A DNA stretch of 48,085 nt from Betaproteobacteria bacterium. GTDB lineage: Bacteria > Pseudomonadota > Gammaproteobacteria > Burkholderiales > SG8-39. Location of the stretch: contig SCTY01000074.1 in the NCBI GenBank assembly GCA_004297625.1, positions 1-48,085 of the forward strand, given 5' to 3'. Position numbers and translations under genes: made by a program. This document shows, one piece after another, positions 6,486 to 14,642 of the stretch (its first letter is position 1; each line of letters starts with the position of its first letter). The notes beneath the pieces were generated by a model. That model had not been told where the DNA came from and searched no databases. It was given only the letters and a program-made list of their open reading frames with translations.

Positions 6486-9017
6486 CTAACCGACCGACTT
6501 GCGCCTTTCCTGCAAATAGCGCTCGAGCTGAGCGCGCGCCGCGCCGAGTTCCTCAGCCAGCGTGCGCTGCAGCGCCGGTGCCTGCAGGCGCAGCTCGGCG
6601 TCGGAGAGGCTGCCCAGGCTGCTGCACAGGCGGGTAAGCCGGTCGGTGCCCATGCTCGCCGACGAACCCTTCATCGCGTGCAACAGCGAGCGGAATTCGT
6701 GGTAATTGCGGCCCGCGAGCACCTGCTCGATGCGCGCGAGAATGGTGCTGTTGTCGCTCAGGAACACGCGGATCAGCTTCTCGACGAAAGCGATCGACGA
6801 GCCAAGCTCCTCGAGGTGCCCCAGCGTCTCGGCGTTCACGACCTCCGGAACCGAGGGCGCCTGCGGCCGGTGCACCAATGCAAGCGGCTCGACCTTGCGC
6901 GCGGATTCGCCCTTGCCGCCGGCGAGCGCCTGGATCTCGTCCAGCAGCTTGAGCGCCTCGATCGGCTTGGGCAGATAGGCGTCCGCGCCTGCCTCGAGCG
7001 CTTCGCGCTTGGCCTCCGGCGTGACGTCGGCCGAGAGCATGATCACCGGCAGCCGCTCGCGGCCGCGCGTCATGAGGCGCAGCGCCTGCAACGCCTCCAT
7101 CCCGCCCATCCCCGGCATGTTGCGGTCGAGGATCACGAGATCGTACTCGTCGCGCTCGATTGCATCGAGCGCCTGCTCTCCGTCGTTGACGAGCGTGATG
7201 GCATGGCCGCTGCGCTCGAGGATCCTGCCGACCACTTCGCGGTTGGTGGGATTGTCGTCGGCCACAAGGATGCGCAGCTTCGCGGCCGACAGCGTGCGCC
7301 GCGCGTAATCCTGCAGCCGCACGACGCCTTCGCGCACTTCCTCGCCCGCCGAGACCGAATGCAGCACGTTGAAGAGCCGCCGCTTGTCGAAGGGGAGCTC
7401 GAGCACCGAGGTGAATCCCGAGGAAAGCACCTGGAAACGCCGCACGTCGGCGCCGCTCGGCACCGCAAGTATCGACGGCGGCGCCGGGTCGGGCACGGCG
7501 CGGCGGAAGCGCTGCGCGAGCTCGAGATCCTCGCCCGAAGCGTAGAGCAGCGCGCTGTGATAAGGCTTGGCGAGGCTGATCTCCGCCACCAGGCGCGCCG
7601 CGCCCTCCTCGAGGGTCTCGACACCGATCGGCGTCGCGCCCCAGCCCGCGAGCGCCTCCTCGAGCGCGGCGCGCTCTGGCGCCGGGAAGCCGACGAGCAG
7701 GATCCTCGCGGCCGCGATTTCGCCCACGCCGGCGTCGGCACGCTCGGGCTGCTTGTCCAGGTCGACCTCGACCCAGAAGGTGCTGCCCAGGCCGATCGCG
7801 CTCTCAACCCCGATACGCCCGCCCATCAACCCGACCAGCTGCTTGGCGATCGTGGTGCCGAGGCCGGTGCCGCCGAAGCGCCGCGTGGTGGAATCGTCGG
7901 CCTGGGTGAAGCTGTCGAAGATGCGCGCCTGCGCCTCGGGCGCGATGCCGATTCCGGTATCGCGGATGGAGAACTTCAGCCGCACCATGGCGTCGGTTTC
8001 GGCCTGCACCGAGACGTGCACCGTGACGCTGCCCTTCTCGGTGAACTTCACCGCGTTCCCGGCCAGGTTGATGAGCACTTGGCGCAGGTGATGCGGGTCG
8101 CCGCGCACCGCCGGCGGCACCTCCGGCATGATGGAAACGACGAACTCCACTCCCTTGGCGGCCGCCTGCGCCGAAACGATGCGACAGGTGCTGTTCACGA
8201 GCGCATGCAGGTCGAAATCGGTCTTCTCCAGCGTGACCTTGCCCGCCTCGATCTTCGAGAAGTCGAGCACGTCCTCGACCAGCCCCAGCATCACGCGCGA
8301 AGAGCCGCGCACGGTCTGCAGCATGTCGGCCTGCTCGCGGCTGAGCGGCGTGTCGCGCAGCAGGTCGGCCATGCCGATGATCGCGTTCAGCGGCGTGCGC
8401 AGCTCGTGGCTCACCATAGAGATGAAGCGGCGCTTCGCCAAGTTCGCCGCCTCGGCTCGCGCCACGGCATCGAACATCCGGCGCACCAGCGTGAGCACGT
8501 ACATGTCGACCGCGAACATGCCGAGCAGCAGGCCGATGCCCAGCGAAAGGTGCGCGCGCCAGAAATCGTTGACGTAGATGGCGGTGCCGAACCCCACGAC
8601 GCTCATCGCCAGCTGAGCGATGAGGTAGCGCGGCCCGTAGCGGAAGCCGTTGCCGAGCGTCACCCAGATGTACAGCAAGAACAGCGGCCCCGCCGATTCG
8701 CCGAACACCGCCATGTACCAGGTGATGGCTCCCACATCGGCGAATTGCGCGAACACGCGCCGCGGCGGCGAGATCTCCGTCGACGAAACGATGCGCAGGA
8801 AGATGATGAGGGCGAGGACGAGGTGGATGCCCATCACGTACAGCGGCAGCACGTCGTGCTTGGTGAGCGCGTCGGGCAGCAGGTACAGGAAAACCAGCGA
8901 GCTGATGATCAGCCGCAGGATTCCCTGCTCGTGCTCGGTGTCCGGACGCGCGGCGAGCCGCGCGCGCAGCCGTGCGAGCGCGCTCGGTTTCGCGGGAGCG
9001 CTCGCGGCCTGGGGCAT
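6486..9017 (-). CDS. rpfC: Hybrid sensor histidine kinase RpfC-like (DSF receptor)
   Basis: An 843-residue inner-membrane hybrid kinase. The N-terminus carries R-P-D-T-E-H-E-Q (24-31), matching R-A-D-S-E-H-A-Q of the Xanthomonas RpfC DSF-sensing segment, followed by about five hydrophobic segments (35-180), HisKA with H204 in SHELRTPLNA, HATPase with NLAGNAVKF (N321) and DTGIGI and GGTGLGTTIAKQL, a degenerate receiver-like region (435-565), a true receiver with D631 (VILDRNMPGMGG), and HPt with H780 (LLHAMKGSSASMG). RpfC autophosphorylates on DSF binding and signals via HPt to RpfG; it also restrains RpfF. Xanthomonas RpfC is about 726 residues with a single receiver. The start ATG (9017-9015) overlaps the rpfG stop by one base (TGATG), which fixes the start; the frame stays open upstream but overlaps rpfG. 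Confidence 0.93.
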   Translation of the reverse strand: MPQAASAPAKPSALARLRARLAARPDTEHEQGILRLIISSLVFLYLLPDALTKHDVLPLYVMGIHLVLALIIFLRIVSSTEISPPRRVFAQFADVGAITWYMAVFGESAGPLFLLYIWVTLGNGFRYGPRYLIAQLAMSVVGFGTAIYVNDFWRAHLSLGIGLLLGMFAVDMYVLTLVRRMFDAVARAEAANLAKRRFISMVSHELRTPLNAIIGMADLLRDTPLSREQADMLQTVRGSSRVMLGLVEDVLDFSKIEAGKVTLEKTDFDLHALVNSTCRIVSAQAAAKGVEFVVSIMPEVPPAVRGDPHHLRQVLINLAGNAVKFTEKGSVTVHVSVQAETDAMVRLKFSIRDTGIGIAPEAQARIFDSFTQADDSTTRRFGGTGLGTTIAKQLVGLMGGRIGVESAIGLGSTFWVEVDLDKQPERADAGVGEIAAARILLVGFPAPERAALEEALAGWGATPIGVETLEEGAARLVAEISLAKPYHSALLYASGEDLELAQRFRRAVPDPAPPSILAVPSGADVRRFQVLSSGFTSVLELPFDKRRLFNVLHSVSAGEEVREGVVRLQDYARRTLSAAKLRILVADDNPTNREVVGRILERSGHAITLVNDGEQALDAIERDEYDLVILDRNMPGMGGMEALQALRLMTRGRERLPVIMLSADVTPEAKREALEAGADAYLPKPIEALKLLDEIQALAGGKGESARKVEPLALVHRPQAPSVPEVVNAETLGHLEELGSSIAFVEKLIRVFLSDNSTILARIEQVLAGRNYHEFRSLLHAMKGSSASMGTDRLTRLCSSLGSLSDAELRLQAPALQRTLAEELGAARAQLERYLQERRKSVG

Positions 9018-10114
9018 CAGCCCTTTCCCGTCCCGGCGGCCGGATCGCGCCACTCGTTCTGCACCTCGAGGATCTCCTTGTGCAGGGCGGCGAAGGCTTC
9101 GATCAGCCTCGGATCGAAATGCCGGCCGCGCTGCGAGCCCAGATACTCGAACGCCTTTTCGCTCGGCCAGGCGGGCTTGTAGGGCCGTATGGAGGTGAGC
9201 GCGTCGTAGACGTCCGCCACCGCGACGATGCGCGCGCACAGTGGAATGTGGTCGCCCACCAGGCCGTTCGGGTAGCCCGAGCCGTCGTACTTCTCGTGGT
9301 GCCCGAGCGCGATGAGCGCGCCCATGCGCACGTATTTCGAGGCGCTGCCCTTGAGGATCTCGTGGCCGATCACCGGATGGCGGCGCATGACTTGCCATTC
9401 GCCGTCGTCGAGCTTCGCCGGCTTGAGCAGGATCTGGTCGGGAATGCCGATCTTGCCGATGTCGTGCAGCGGCGCGGCGAGCTCGATGGTCTCGGCCTCG
9501 TCGCGCTCCAGACCGATGGCGCTCGCGATGAGGCGCGAATAGCGCGACATGCGGATCAGGTGGTAGCCCGTCTCCTCGTCGCGGAATTCGCCTGCGCGAG
9601 CAAGTCTCAGTAGCGTCTCCTTTTCGCGCTCCCTTACTTCGCGCGTCGCGTCCTCGACCATGTGCTCGAGAAGGCGCCTGCGGTCCTCGAGCGCGAGCTG
9701 CTGGCGGCGCAGCGTGAGCAGGTTGCGGCAGCGCGCGAGGCATTCGCGCGCGTCCACCGGCTTGGTGAGGAAATCGGTGATGCCCGCATCCAGGGCCGCG
9801 TAGCGCACTTTGCGGTCGTCGTGCACCGTCACCATGACGATCGGCACATGCTCGTAGCCGGGAAGCGCACGCAGGCGCTTCACGAACTCGATGCCGTCCA
9901 TGTCCGGCATCATGTAGTCGACGAGCACCAGGTCGGAGACGTGGCGTGTGGCCCAGACCACCGCGTCGACGGGGCGCGCGAAGCCCTCGACCGCGACGCG
10001 CTCGTCGAGGCTGCGCACGACCTGCTCGAGGATGGCGCGCCCGGTCGACTGGTCGTCGACCACCATCACGGTGTTGCGCGCCGACGGCAGGACCCTCACC
10101 TGCGCCATGGCCAT
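9017..10114 (-). CDS. rpfG: Two-component response regulator with HD-GYP c-di-GMP phosphodiesterase domain (RpfG-like)
   Basis: A 365-residue regulator: receiver domain with acidic D20-D21, phospho-acceptor D66 (LVDYMMPDMDG) and K118, then an HD-GYP domain with the metal-binding H217-D218 (LHDIGKIGIPD) and HHEKYDGSGYPNGL, GYP at 280-282. HD-GYP proteins degrade cyclic di-GMP. Direct translational coupling to the RpfC-type kinase makes RpfG the natural assignment: phosphorylated RpfG lowers c-di-GMP. Three close ATGs (10117, 10114, 10108) follow GGGGAGGGGGG; 10114 gives a seven-base spacing and is chosen. A tRNA-Leu gene lies 133 bases upstream on the same strand, so readthrough from it is possible. 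Confidence 0.93.
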   Translation of the reverse strand: MAMAQVRVLPSARNTVMVVDDQSTGRAILEQVVRSLDERVAVEGFARPVDAVVWATRHVSDLVLVDYMMPDMDGIEFVKRLRALPGYEHVPIVMVTVHDDRKVRYAALDAGITDFLTKPVDARECLARCRNLLTLRRQQLALEDRRRLLEHMVEDATREVREREKETLLRLARAGEFRDEETGYHLIRMSRYSRLIASAIGLERDEAETIELAAPLHDIGKIGIPDQILLKPAKLDDGEWQVMRRHPVIGHEILKGSASKYVRMGALIALGHHEKYDGSGYPNGLVGDHIPLCARIVAVADVYDALTSIRPYKPAWPSEKAFEYLGSQRGRHFDPRLIEAFAALHKEILEVQNEWRDPAAGTGKG

Positions 10115-10247
10115 CATCCCCCCTCCCCGGAAAAGGGCAAACAGACGGGGAAAAGCGTACGCCCCGGCCCGGGTGCTGTCTAGCGAATACCGGGCTTTCC
10201 CCGCTGCATCGTGCAATCCGTAACCTATTTTTTCACGGACTGTGACA

Positions 10248-10334
10248 TGGTGCCGGAAGAGAGACTCGAACTCTCATGGTGTTGCCACCGGCGGATTTTG
10301 AGTCCGCTGCGTCTACCGGTTCCGCCATTCCGGC
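10248..10334 (-). tRNA. tRNA-Leu (anticodon CAA)
   Basis: An 87-base class II tRNA with encoded CCA at 10250-10248. The acceptor GCCGGAA pairs perfectly with TTCCGGC; the anticodon stem GCGGA/TCCGC closes the loop CTCAAAA, giving anticodon CAA (UUG codons); the T-arm is AGAGTTCGAGTCTCT; a long variable arm is present, as expected for leucine. It reads toward rpfG. A TATAAT element on this strand (10351-10346) lies within the same palindromic ATTATAAT used by divergent queA. Confidence 0.95.
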
Positions 10335-10345
10335 CCACGGTAAAA

Positions 10346-10353
10346 ATTATAAT
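10346..10353. promoter_or_regulatory. Symmetrical ATTATAAT serving as -10 for both queA (+) and tRNA-Leu (-)
   Basis: The 8-base palindrome contains TATAAT on both strands: 10348-10353 on plus, eight bases before the queA ATG, and 10351-10346 on minus, 11 bases before the tRNA 5' end. No good -35 is evident for either. Only 27 bases separate the genes, so both promoters must overlap here. Confidence 0.6.
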
Positions 10354-10361
10354 TCGCGCGG

Positions 10362-11351
10362 ATGCTCGTCTCCGAGTTCGATTATGAGCTGCCTGCAGCA
10401 CTCATCGCTCAGCACCCCGCACCTCAGCGCACCGCCAGCCGGCTGCTGCATCTGCAAGCGGACGGGGCGATCGAGGACCTCGCCTTCGCCGACTTTCCGA
10501 GGCTCGTGGATGCGCGCGACGCGCTGGTCCTGAACGACACCCGGGTGCTCAAGGCGCGCCTGCCGGGACGCAAGCGCAGCGGCGGGCGCATCGAGCTCTT
10601 CGTCGAGCGCATCCTCGGCAGCCGCGAGGCGCTCGCGCTGATCCGCGCGAGCCGTGCGCTCAAGCCGGGGGCCGAGCTCATCGTGGGAGCCGGCGTGGAG
10701 GTCAAGGTCGAAGGCCGCGCCGAAGACCTCTACCAAGTGCGCTTTTCGCAGGACGTCGATTCGGTGCTCGAGCGCTTCGGCGAAGTGCCGCTGCCGCCGT
10801 ACATCGCCCACAAGCCCGAGGCCGACGACGCCGAGCGCTACCAGACGGTTTATGCGAGCGTGCCCGGCGCTGTCGCCGCGCCGACTGCCGGCCTGCACTT
10901 CGACGAGGCCATCCTGCGGGCGATCGAGGCGCGCGGCGCGCGGATCGCGAGGATCACGCTGCACGTGGGCGCCGGCACCTTCCAGCCGGTGCGCGTGGAG
11001 GAAGTGGAGGCGCACCACATGCACAAGGAGCGCTATCGCATTTCTCCGGAGACGATGGCAGCGCTGAAAGGAAGAAGGGTGCTCGCGGTCGGCACCACTT
11101 CGCTGCGCGCGCTGGAGAGCGCGGCGCGCAGCGGAGAGCTCGAAGGCGAAACCGATCTATTCATCACACCGGGGTTCGAGTTCAAGGTCGTCAAACGGCT
11201 GCTCACCAATTTCCACCTGCCGCGCTCGACGCTGCTCATGCTGGTGTGCGCCTTCGCCGGCAAGGAGCGCATCTTCGAGGCCTACCACCACGCCATCCGC
11301 AGCGGCTATCGCTTCTTCTCCTACGGCGACGCGATGCTGATCGAAGCATGA
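10362..11351 (+). CDS. queA: S-adenosylmethionine:tRNA ribosyltransferase-isomerase
   Basis: QueA converts preQ1 in the wobble position of tRNAs to epoxyqueuosine using the ribosyl group of SAM. The 329-residue protein has the family's FDYELPAALIAQHPAPQR start, VLNDTRVLKARL, VPGAVAAPTAGLHFDE and HVGAGTFQPVR motifs and ends SYGDAMLI, full length for the family. The TATAAT at 10348-10353 leaves eight bases to the ATG and no Shine-Dalgarno, suggesting a leaderless or very short leader. The stop overlaps the tgt start (ATGA, 11348-11351): queA-tgt is one queuosine operon. Confidence 0.97.
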   Translation: MLVSEFDYELPAALIAQHPAPQRTASRLLHLQADGAIEDLAFADFPRLVDARDALVLNDTRVLKARLPGRKRSGGRIELFVERILGSREALALIRASRALKPGAELIVGAGVEVKVEGRAEDLYQVRFSQDVDSVLERFGEVPLPPYIAHKPEADDAERYQTVYASVPGAVAAPTAGLHFDEAILRAIEARGARIARITLHVGAGTFQPVRVEEVEAHHMHKERYRISPETMAALKGRRVLAVGTTSLRALESAARSGELEGETDLFITPGFEFKVVKRLLTNFHLPRSTLLMLVCAFAGKERIFEAYHHAIRSGYRFFSYGDAMLIEA

Positions 11352-12445
11352 GCTTCGGCGTCACGCATCGCGACGGCGCCGCGCGGCGCGGCGCGCTCGA
11401 GCTCGCGCACGGGCGCGTCGACACGCCCGCATTCATGCCGGTCGGAACTTACGGCTCCGTCAAGGCCGTGTCGCCGGACGAGCTCGTCGGCCTGGGCGCG
11501 CAGATCGTGCTCGGCAATACGTTTCACCTCTGGCTGCGGCCGGGCCTCGACGTAGTCCGCAAGCACGGCGGCCTGCACGGCTTCATGGGATGGAGCCGGC
11601 CGATTCTCACCGACTCGGGCGGCTTCCAGGTGTTCAGCCTCGGCGCCCTGCGCAAGATCTCGGAGGAAGGCGTCCAGTTCGCCTCGCCCATCAACGGCGA
11701 CCGCATGATGCTGAGCCCGGAGGAATCGATGCGCATCCAGGTTGCGCTCAACTCCGACATCGCCATGGTGCTCGACGAATGCACCGCTTACCCCTCGAGC
11801 GAGCAGGAGGCGGCGGATTCCATGCGCCTCTCGATGCGCTGGGCGCGCCGCTCGAAGCAGTCATTCGAATCTTCCAATGCATTGTTCGGCATCGTCCAGG
11901 GCGGGATGTACGAGCAGTTGCGCGACGAGTCGCTCGACGCGCTGAAGGACATGGGCTTCGACGGCTATGCCATCGGCGGACTGTCGGTGGGCGAGCCGAA
12001 GGATGAGCGCGAGCGCATCGTCGCGCATATCGCGCCGCGCATGCCCGCGGACCGGCCGCGCTATCTCATGGGCATGGGAACGCCCGAGGACATCATCGGC
12101 GCGGTGGCCGCCGGCATCGACATGTTCGACTGCGTGCTGCCGACGCGCAACGCGCGCAACGGCTGGCTATTCACCCGCTTCGGCGACGTCAAGATCCGCA
12201 ACGCGCGCTACCGCGACGACACGGCGCCCCTCGACGAGCAATGCGGCTGCTATGCCTGCCGGCACTTCACGCGCGCCTATCTCTACCATCTGCAGAAGGT
12301 GAACGAGATCCTCGGCGCCCGGCTGAACACGCTGCACAACCTGCACTACTACCAGGACCTGATGCGTGAGCTGCGCGGGGCCATCGAGCGCGGCACGTTC
12401 GACGAGACGGCGCGGCGGCTGCTCGCCGACCGCAAGCGGTTATAA
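11348..12445 (+). CDS. tgt: Queuine/preQ1 tRNA-guanine transglycosylase
   Basis: Tgt exchanges guanine-34 for preQ1 in GUN-anticodon tRNAs, the step before QueA. The protein has 365 residues from the ATG at 11348, chosen because it overlaps the queA stop and gives the standard N-terminus MSFGVTHRDGAARRG; the frame is open further upstream within queA. Visible motifs are DSGGFQVFSL with the active-site Asp, GGLSVGEPK, FDCVLPTRNARNG with the nucleophile Asp, and the zinc site C-x-C-x2-C (CGCYACRHF) with a downstream His. The yajC promoter element overlaps its 3' end. Confidence 0.97.
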   Translation: MSFGVTHRDGAARRGALELAHGRVDTPAFMPVGTYGSVKAVSPDELVGLGAQIVLGNTFHLWLRPGLDVVRKHGGLHGFMGWSRPILTDSGGFQVFSLGALRKISEEGVQFASPINGDRMMLSPEESMRIQVALNSDIAMVLDECTAYPSSEQEAADSMRLSMRWARRSKQSFESSNALFGIVQGGMYEQLRDESLDALKDMGFDGYAIGGLSVGEPKDERERIVAHIAPRMPADRPRYLMGMGTPEDIIGAVAAGIDMFDCVLPTRNARNGWLFTRFGDVKIRNARYRDDTAPLDEQCGCYACRHFTRAYLYHLQKVNEILGARLNTLHNLHYYQDLMRELRGAIERGTFDETARRLLADRKRL

Positions 12446-12479
12446 TTTCCCGTTTTTTCACTCCCCGGAGTCTGCGTTG
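12441..12479 (+). promoter_or_regulatory. yajC promoter -10 and ribosome site deciding a TTG start
   Basis: TATAAT at 12441-12446 overlaps the tgt stop codon. Downstream, GGAG at 12467-12470 lies six bases before TTG at 12477-12479, which is therefore taken as the yajC start; no ATG or GTG in frame gives a sensible YajC N-terminus. Confidence 0.6.
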
Positions 12480-12800
12480 ATCATCTCTTCTGCCTACGCC
12501 CAGAGCGCCCTCGGCGGCGACGGCGGGCTGGTCGGCTTCCTGCCGATCATCCTGATGTTCGTGCTGCTGTACTTCCTGATGATCCGCCCGCAGATGAAGC
12601 GCGCCAAGGAAACGAAGGCGATGATCGAGGCGCTGCAGAAGGGCGACGAGGTGATCGCGGCGGGCGGCGTTCTCGGCCGGATCACGCGCATCAGCGACGC
12701 CTATATCAGCCTGGAGATCGCGCCGAACACCGAGATCAACGTGCAGAAGGCCGCGGTCCAGGTGCTGCTTCCCAAGGGCACCCTCAAGTCGCTCCAGTAA
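12477..12800 (+). CDS. yajC: Sec translocon accessory protein YajC
   Basis: YajC associates with SecDF in the inner membrane. The protein is 107 residues from a TTG start: a short N-terminal segment ending SAYAQSA, one membrane helix (about 20-38, FLPIILMFVLLYFLMIRPQ), then a cytoplasmic domain with the family motif KGDEVIAAGGVLGRI and LQ at the end. The TTG start is supported by GGAG six bases upstream. It abuts secD directly (TAA then GTG). Confidence 0.95.
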   Translation: MIISSAYAQSALGGDGGLVGFLPIILMFVLLYFLMIRPQMKRAKETKAMIEALQKGDEVIAAGGVLGRITRISDAYISLEIAPNTEINVQKAAVQVLLPKGTLKSLQ

Positions 12801-14639
12801 GTGAATCGCTTTCCGCTCTGGAAGTACGTGCTGATCGGCGTGGTGGTGGCCACGGCGCTCATCTACACGCTGCCGAACTTTTTCGGCGAATCGCCGGCGG
12901 TGCAGGTCTCGAGCGGGCGCAGCACCGTAAGCGTGGATACGCAGCTTATGCGCCAGGTCGAGGAAGTGCTGCGCAAGGCGTCCGTCGACTACACCGGCGC
13001 GCAGCTCGACGCGACCGGCGTGCGGGTGCGGCTGCGCGACACCGACACCCAGCTCAAGGCGAAGGACCTCATCGACCGCGCGCTCAACCCCGATCCGGCG
13101 AACCCGGTTTACACGGTCGCGCTCAACCTGCTGCCCGCATCGCCCAACTGGCTCACCGCCATCCACGCGCTGCCGATGTACCTCGGCCTCGACTTGCGCG
13201 GCGGCGTGCATTTTCTGCTGCAGATCGACATGCCCGCGGCGATCGTCAAGCGCATGGACAACCTCGCCGCCGACGTGCGCAACCAGCTGCGCGAAAAAGG
13301 CATCCGCCACGGGGGCGTGGCGCGCGAAGGCCAGACGGTGAGAGTGCGCTTTCGCGACGCCGCGACGCGCGAGGCGGCGCGCGGCGCGCTGATCGCCAAT
13401 GTTCCGGACCTTACCTTCGCCGAACGCGACGACGGCCAGGCGCTGCTGCTGGTCGGCACCATGAGGCCCGAGGTGCAGAAGCGCGTGCAGGAGTCCGCCG
13501 TACAGCAGAACATCGGCACGCTGCACAAGCGGGTGAACGAGCTCGGCGTCGCCGAGCCGGTGATCCAGCAGCAGGGCGCCGACCGCATCGTGGTGCAGCT
13601 GCCCGGCGTGCAGGACATCGCGCGCGCGAAAGAGATCCTCGGCCGCACCGCCACGCTCGAGGTGCGCCTGGTGGACGAGCAGGCATACCGCAGCGGCAGC
13701 AGCTTCGGCGTCGACGTGTTCCCGGAGCGCCGCCGGGACGGCAGCGTGGGCCAGGTGCCGGTGAAGAAGGAAGTGATCGTCACCGGCGACCAGTTCGTCG
13801 GCGCGCAGGCGACCTTCGACCAGGACAACCGTCCCGCGGTCGCGGTGGAGCTCGACCAGGCGGGCGGGCGCGCGATGCGCGTCACCACGCGCGAGAACCT
13901 CAAGCACCTGATGGCCATCATCCTCTTCGAGAAGGGCAAGGGCGAGGCGATCTCGGTGGCGACGATCCAGGGCGAGTTCGGCAGCCGCTTCCAGATCACC
14001 GGCGCGTTCAGCCCCGTGGAGACCAACAACCTGGCGCTGCTCATCCGCGCCGGCGCGCTCGCGGCGCCGATGGAGATCATCGAGGAGCGCACCATCGGGC
14101 CGAGCCTCGGGCGCGACAACATCGAGAAGGGCTTCCACGCGACGCTGTGGGGCTTCCTCGCCATCGTGATCTTCATGTCGCTGTACTACTCGCTCTTCGG
14201 CGTCCTTTCCGCCCTGGCGCTCGCCGTCAACCTGCTGCTGCTGGTTGCCTTGCTGTCGCTGCTGCAGGCAACCCTCACGCTCCCCGGCATCGCGGCCATC
14301 GCGCTCACGCTCGGCATGGCGATCGACGCCAACGTGCTGATCAACGAAAGGATCCGCGAGGAGCTGCGCGGGGGCGCCACGCCGCAGGCGGCGATCGCGT
14401 CGGGCTACGAGCGCGCCTGGGGCACGATTCTCGACTCGAACGTCACCACGATGATTGCGGGCCTCGCGCTGCTGATCTTCGGCTCCGGACCGGTGCGCGG
14501 CTTCGCGGTGGTGCACGTGCTGGGCATCCTTACCTCGATGTTCTCCGCCGTGACCGTGTCGCGCGGCATGGTCAACCTCGTCTACGGCCACCGCCGGCGC
14601 GTGCAGAAGCTCGCGATCGGCAACACGGCCTGGAAGTAA
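12801..14639 (+). CDS. secD: Protein translocase subunit SecD
   Basis: SecD, with SecF, uses the proton-motive force to pull secreted proteins across the inner membrane. The 612-residue protein has an N-terminal membrane helix (MNRFPLWKYVLIGVVV), the first-periplasmic-domain motif LDLRGGVHFLLQID, a large periplasmic P1 domain, and five C-terminal helices with GIAAIALTLGMAIDANVLINERIREE, where the Asp is the conserved proton-pathway residue. The GTG start immediately follows the yajC TAA. SecF begins three bases after the stop. The yajC-secD-secF order is standard. Confidence 0.97.
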   Translation: MNRFPLWKYVLIGVVVATALIYTLPNFFGESPAVQVSSGRSTVSVDTQLMRQVEEVLRKASVDYTGAQLDATGVRVRLRDTDTQLKAKDLIDRALNPDPANPVYTVALNLLPASPNWLTAIHALPMYLGLDLRGGVHFLLQIDMPAAIVKRMDNLAADVRNQLREKGIRHGGVAREGQTVRVRFRDAATREAARGALIANVPDLTFAERDDGQALLLVGTMRPEVQKRVQESAVQQNIGTLHKRVNELGVAEPVIQQQGADRIVVQLPGVQDIARAKEILGRTATLEVRLVDEQAYRSGSSFGVDVFPERRRDGSVGQVPVKKEVIVTGDQFVGAQATFDQDNRPAVAVELDQAGGRAMRVTTRENLKHLMAIILFEKGKGEAISVATIQGEFGSRFQITGAFSPVETNNLALLIRAGALAAPMEIIEERTIGPSLGRDNIEKGFHATLWGFLAIVIFMSLYYSLFGVLSALALAVNLLLLVALLSLLQATLTLPGIAAIALTLGMAIDANVLINERIREELRGGATPQAAIASGYERAWGTILDSNVTTMIAGLALLIFGSGPVRGFAVVHVLGILTSMFSAVTVSRGMVNLVYGHRRRVQKLAIGNTAWK

Positions 14640-14642
14640 AGC

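Noticed and set aside
6234..9182. A 982-codon open frame on the plus strand
   Set aside because: It lies wholly antisense to the hydrolase, rpfC and rpfG, its product is Arg/His/Gln-rich low complexity, and it arises from GC-rich third positions of the opposite strand.
9018..9743. An N-terminal extension of rpfC into rpfG
   Set aside because: The frame stays open, but the codons overlap the rpfG coding region; the TGATG junction and match to the RpfC N-terminus fix the start at 9017.
11246..11347. A longer Tgt N-terminus
   Set aside because: It is the queA 3' end in another frame; ATG 11348 gives the standard Tgt start.
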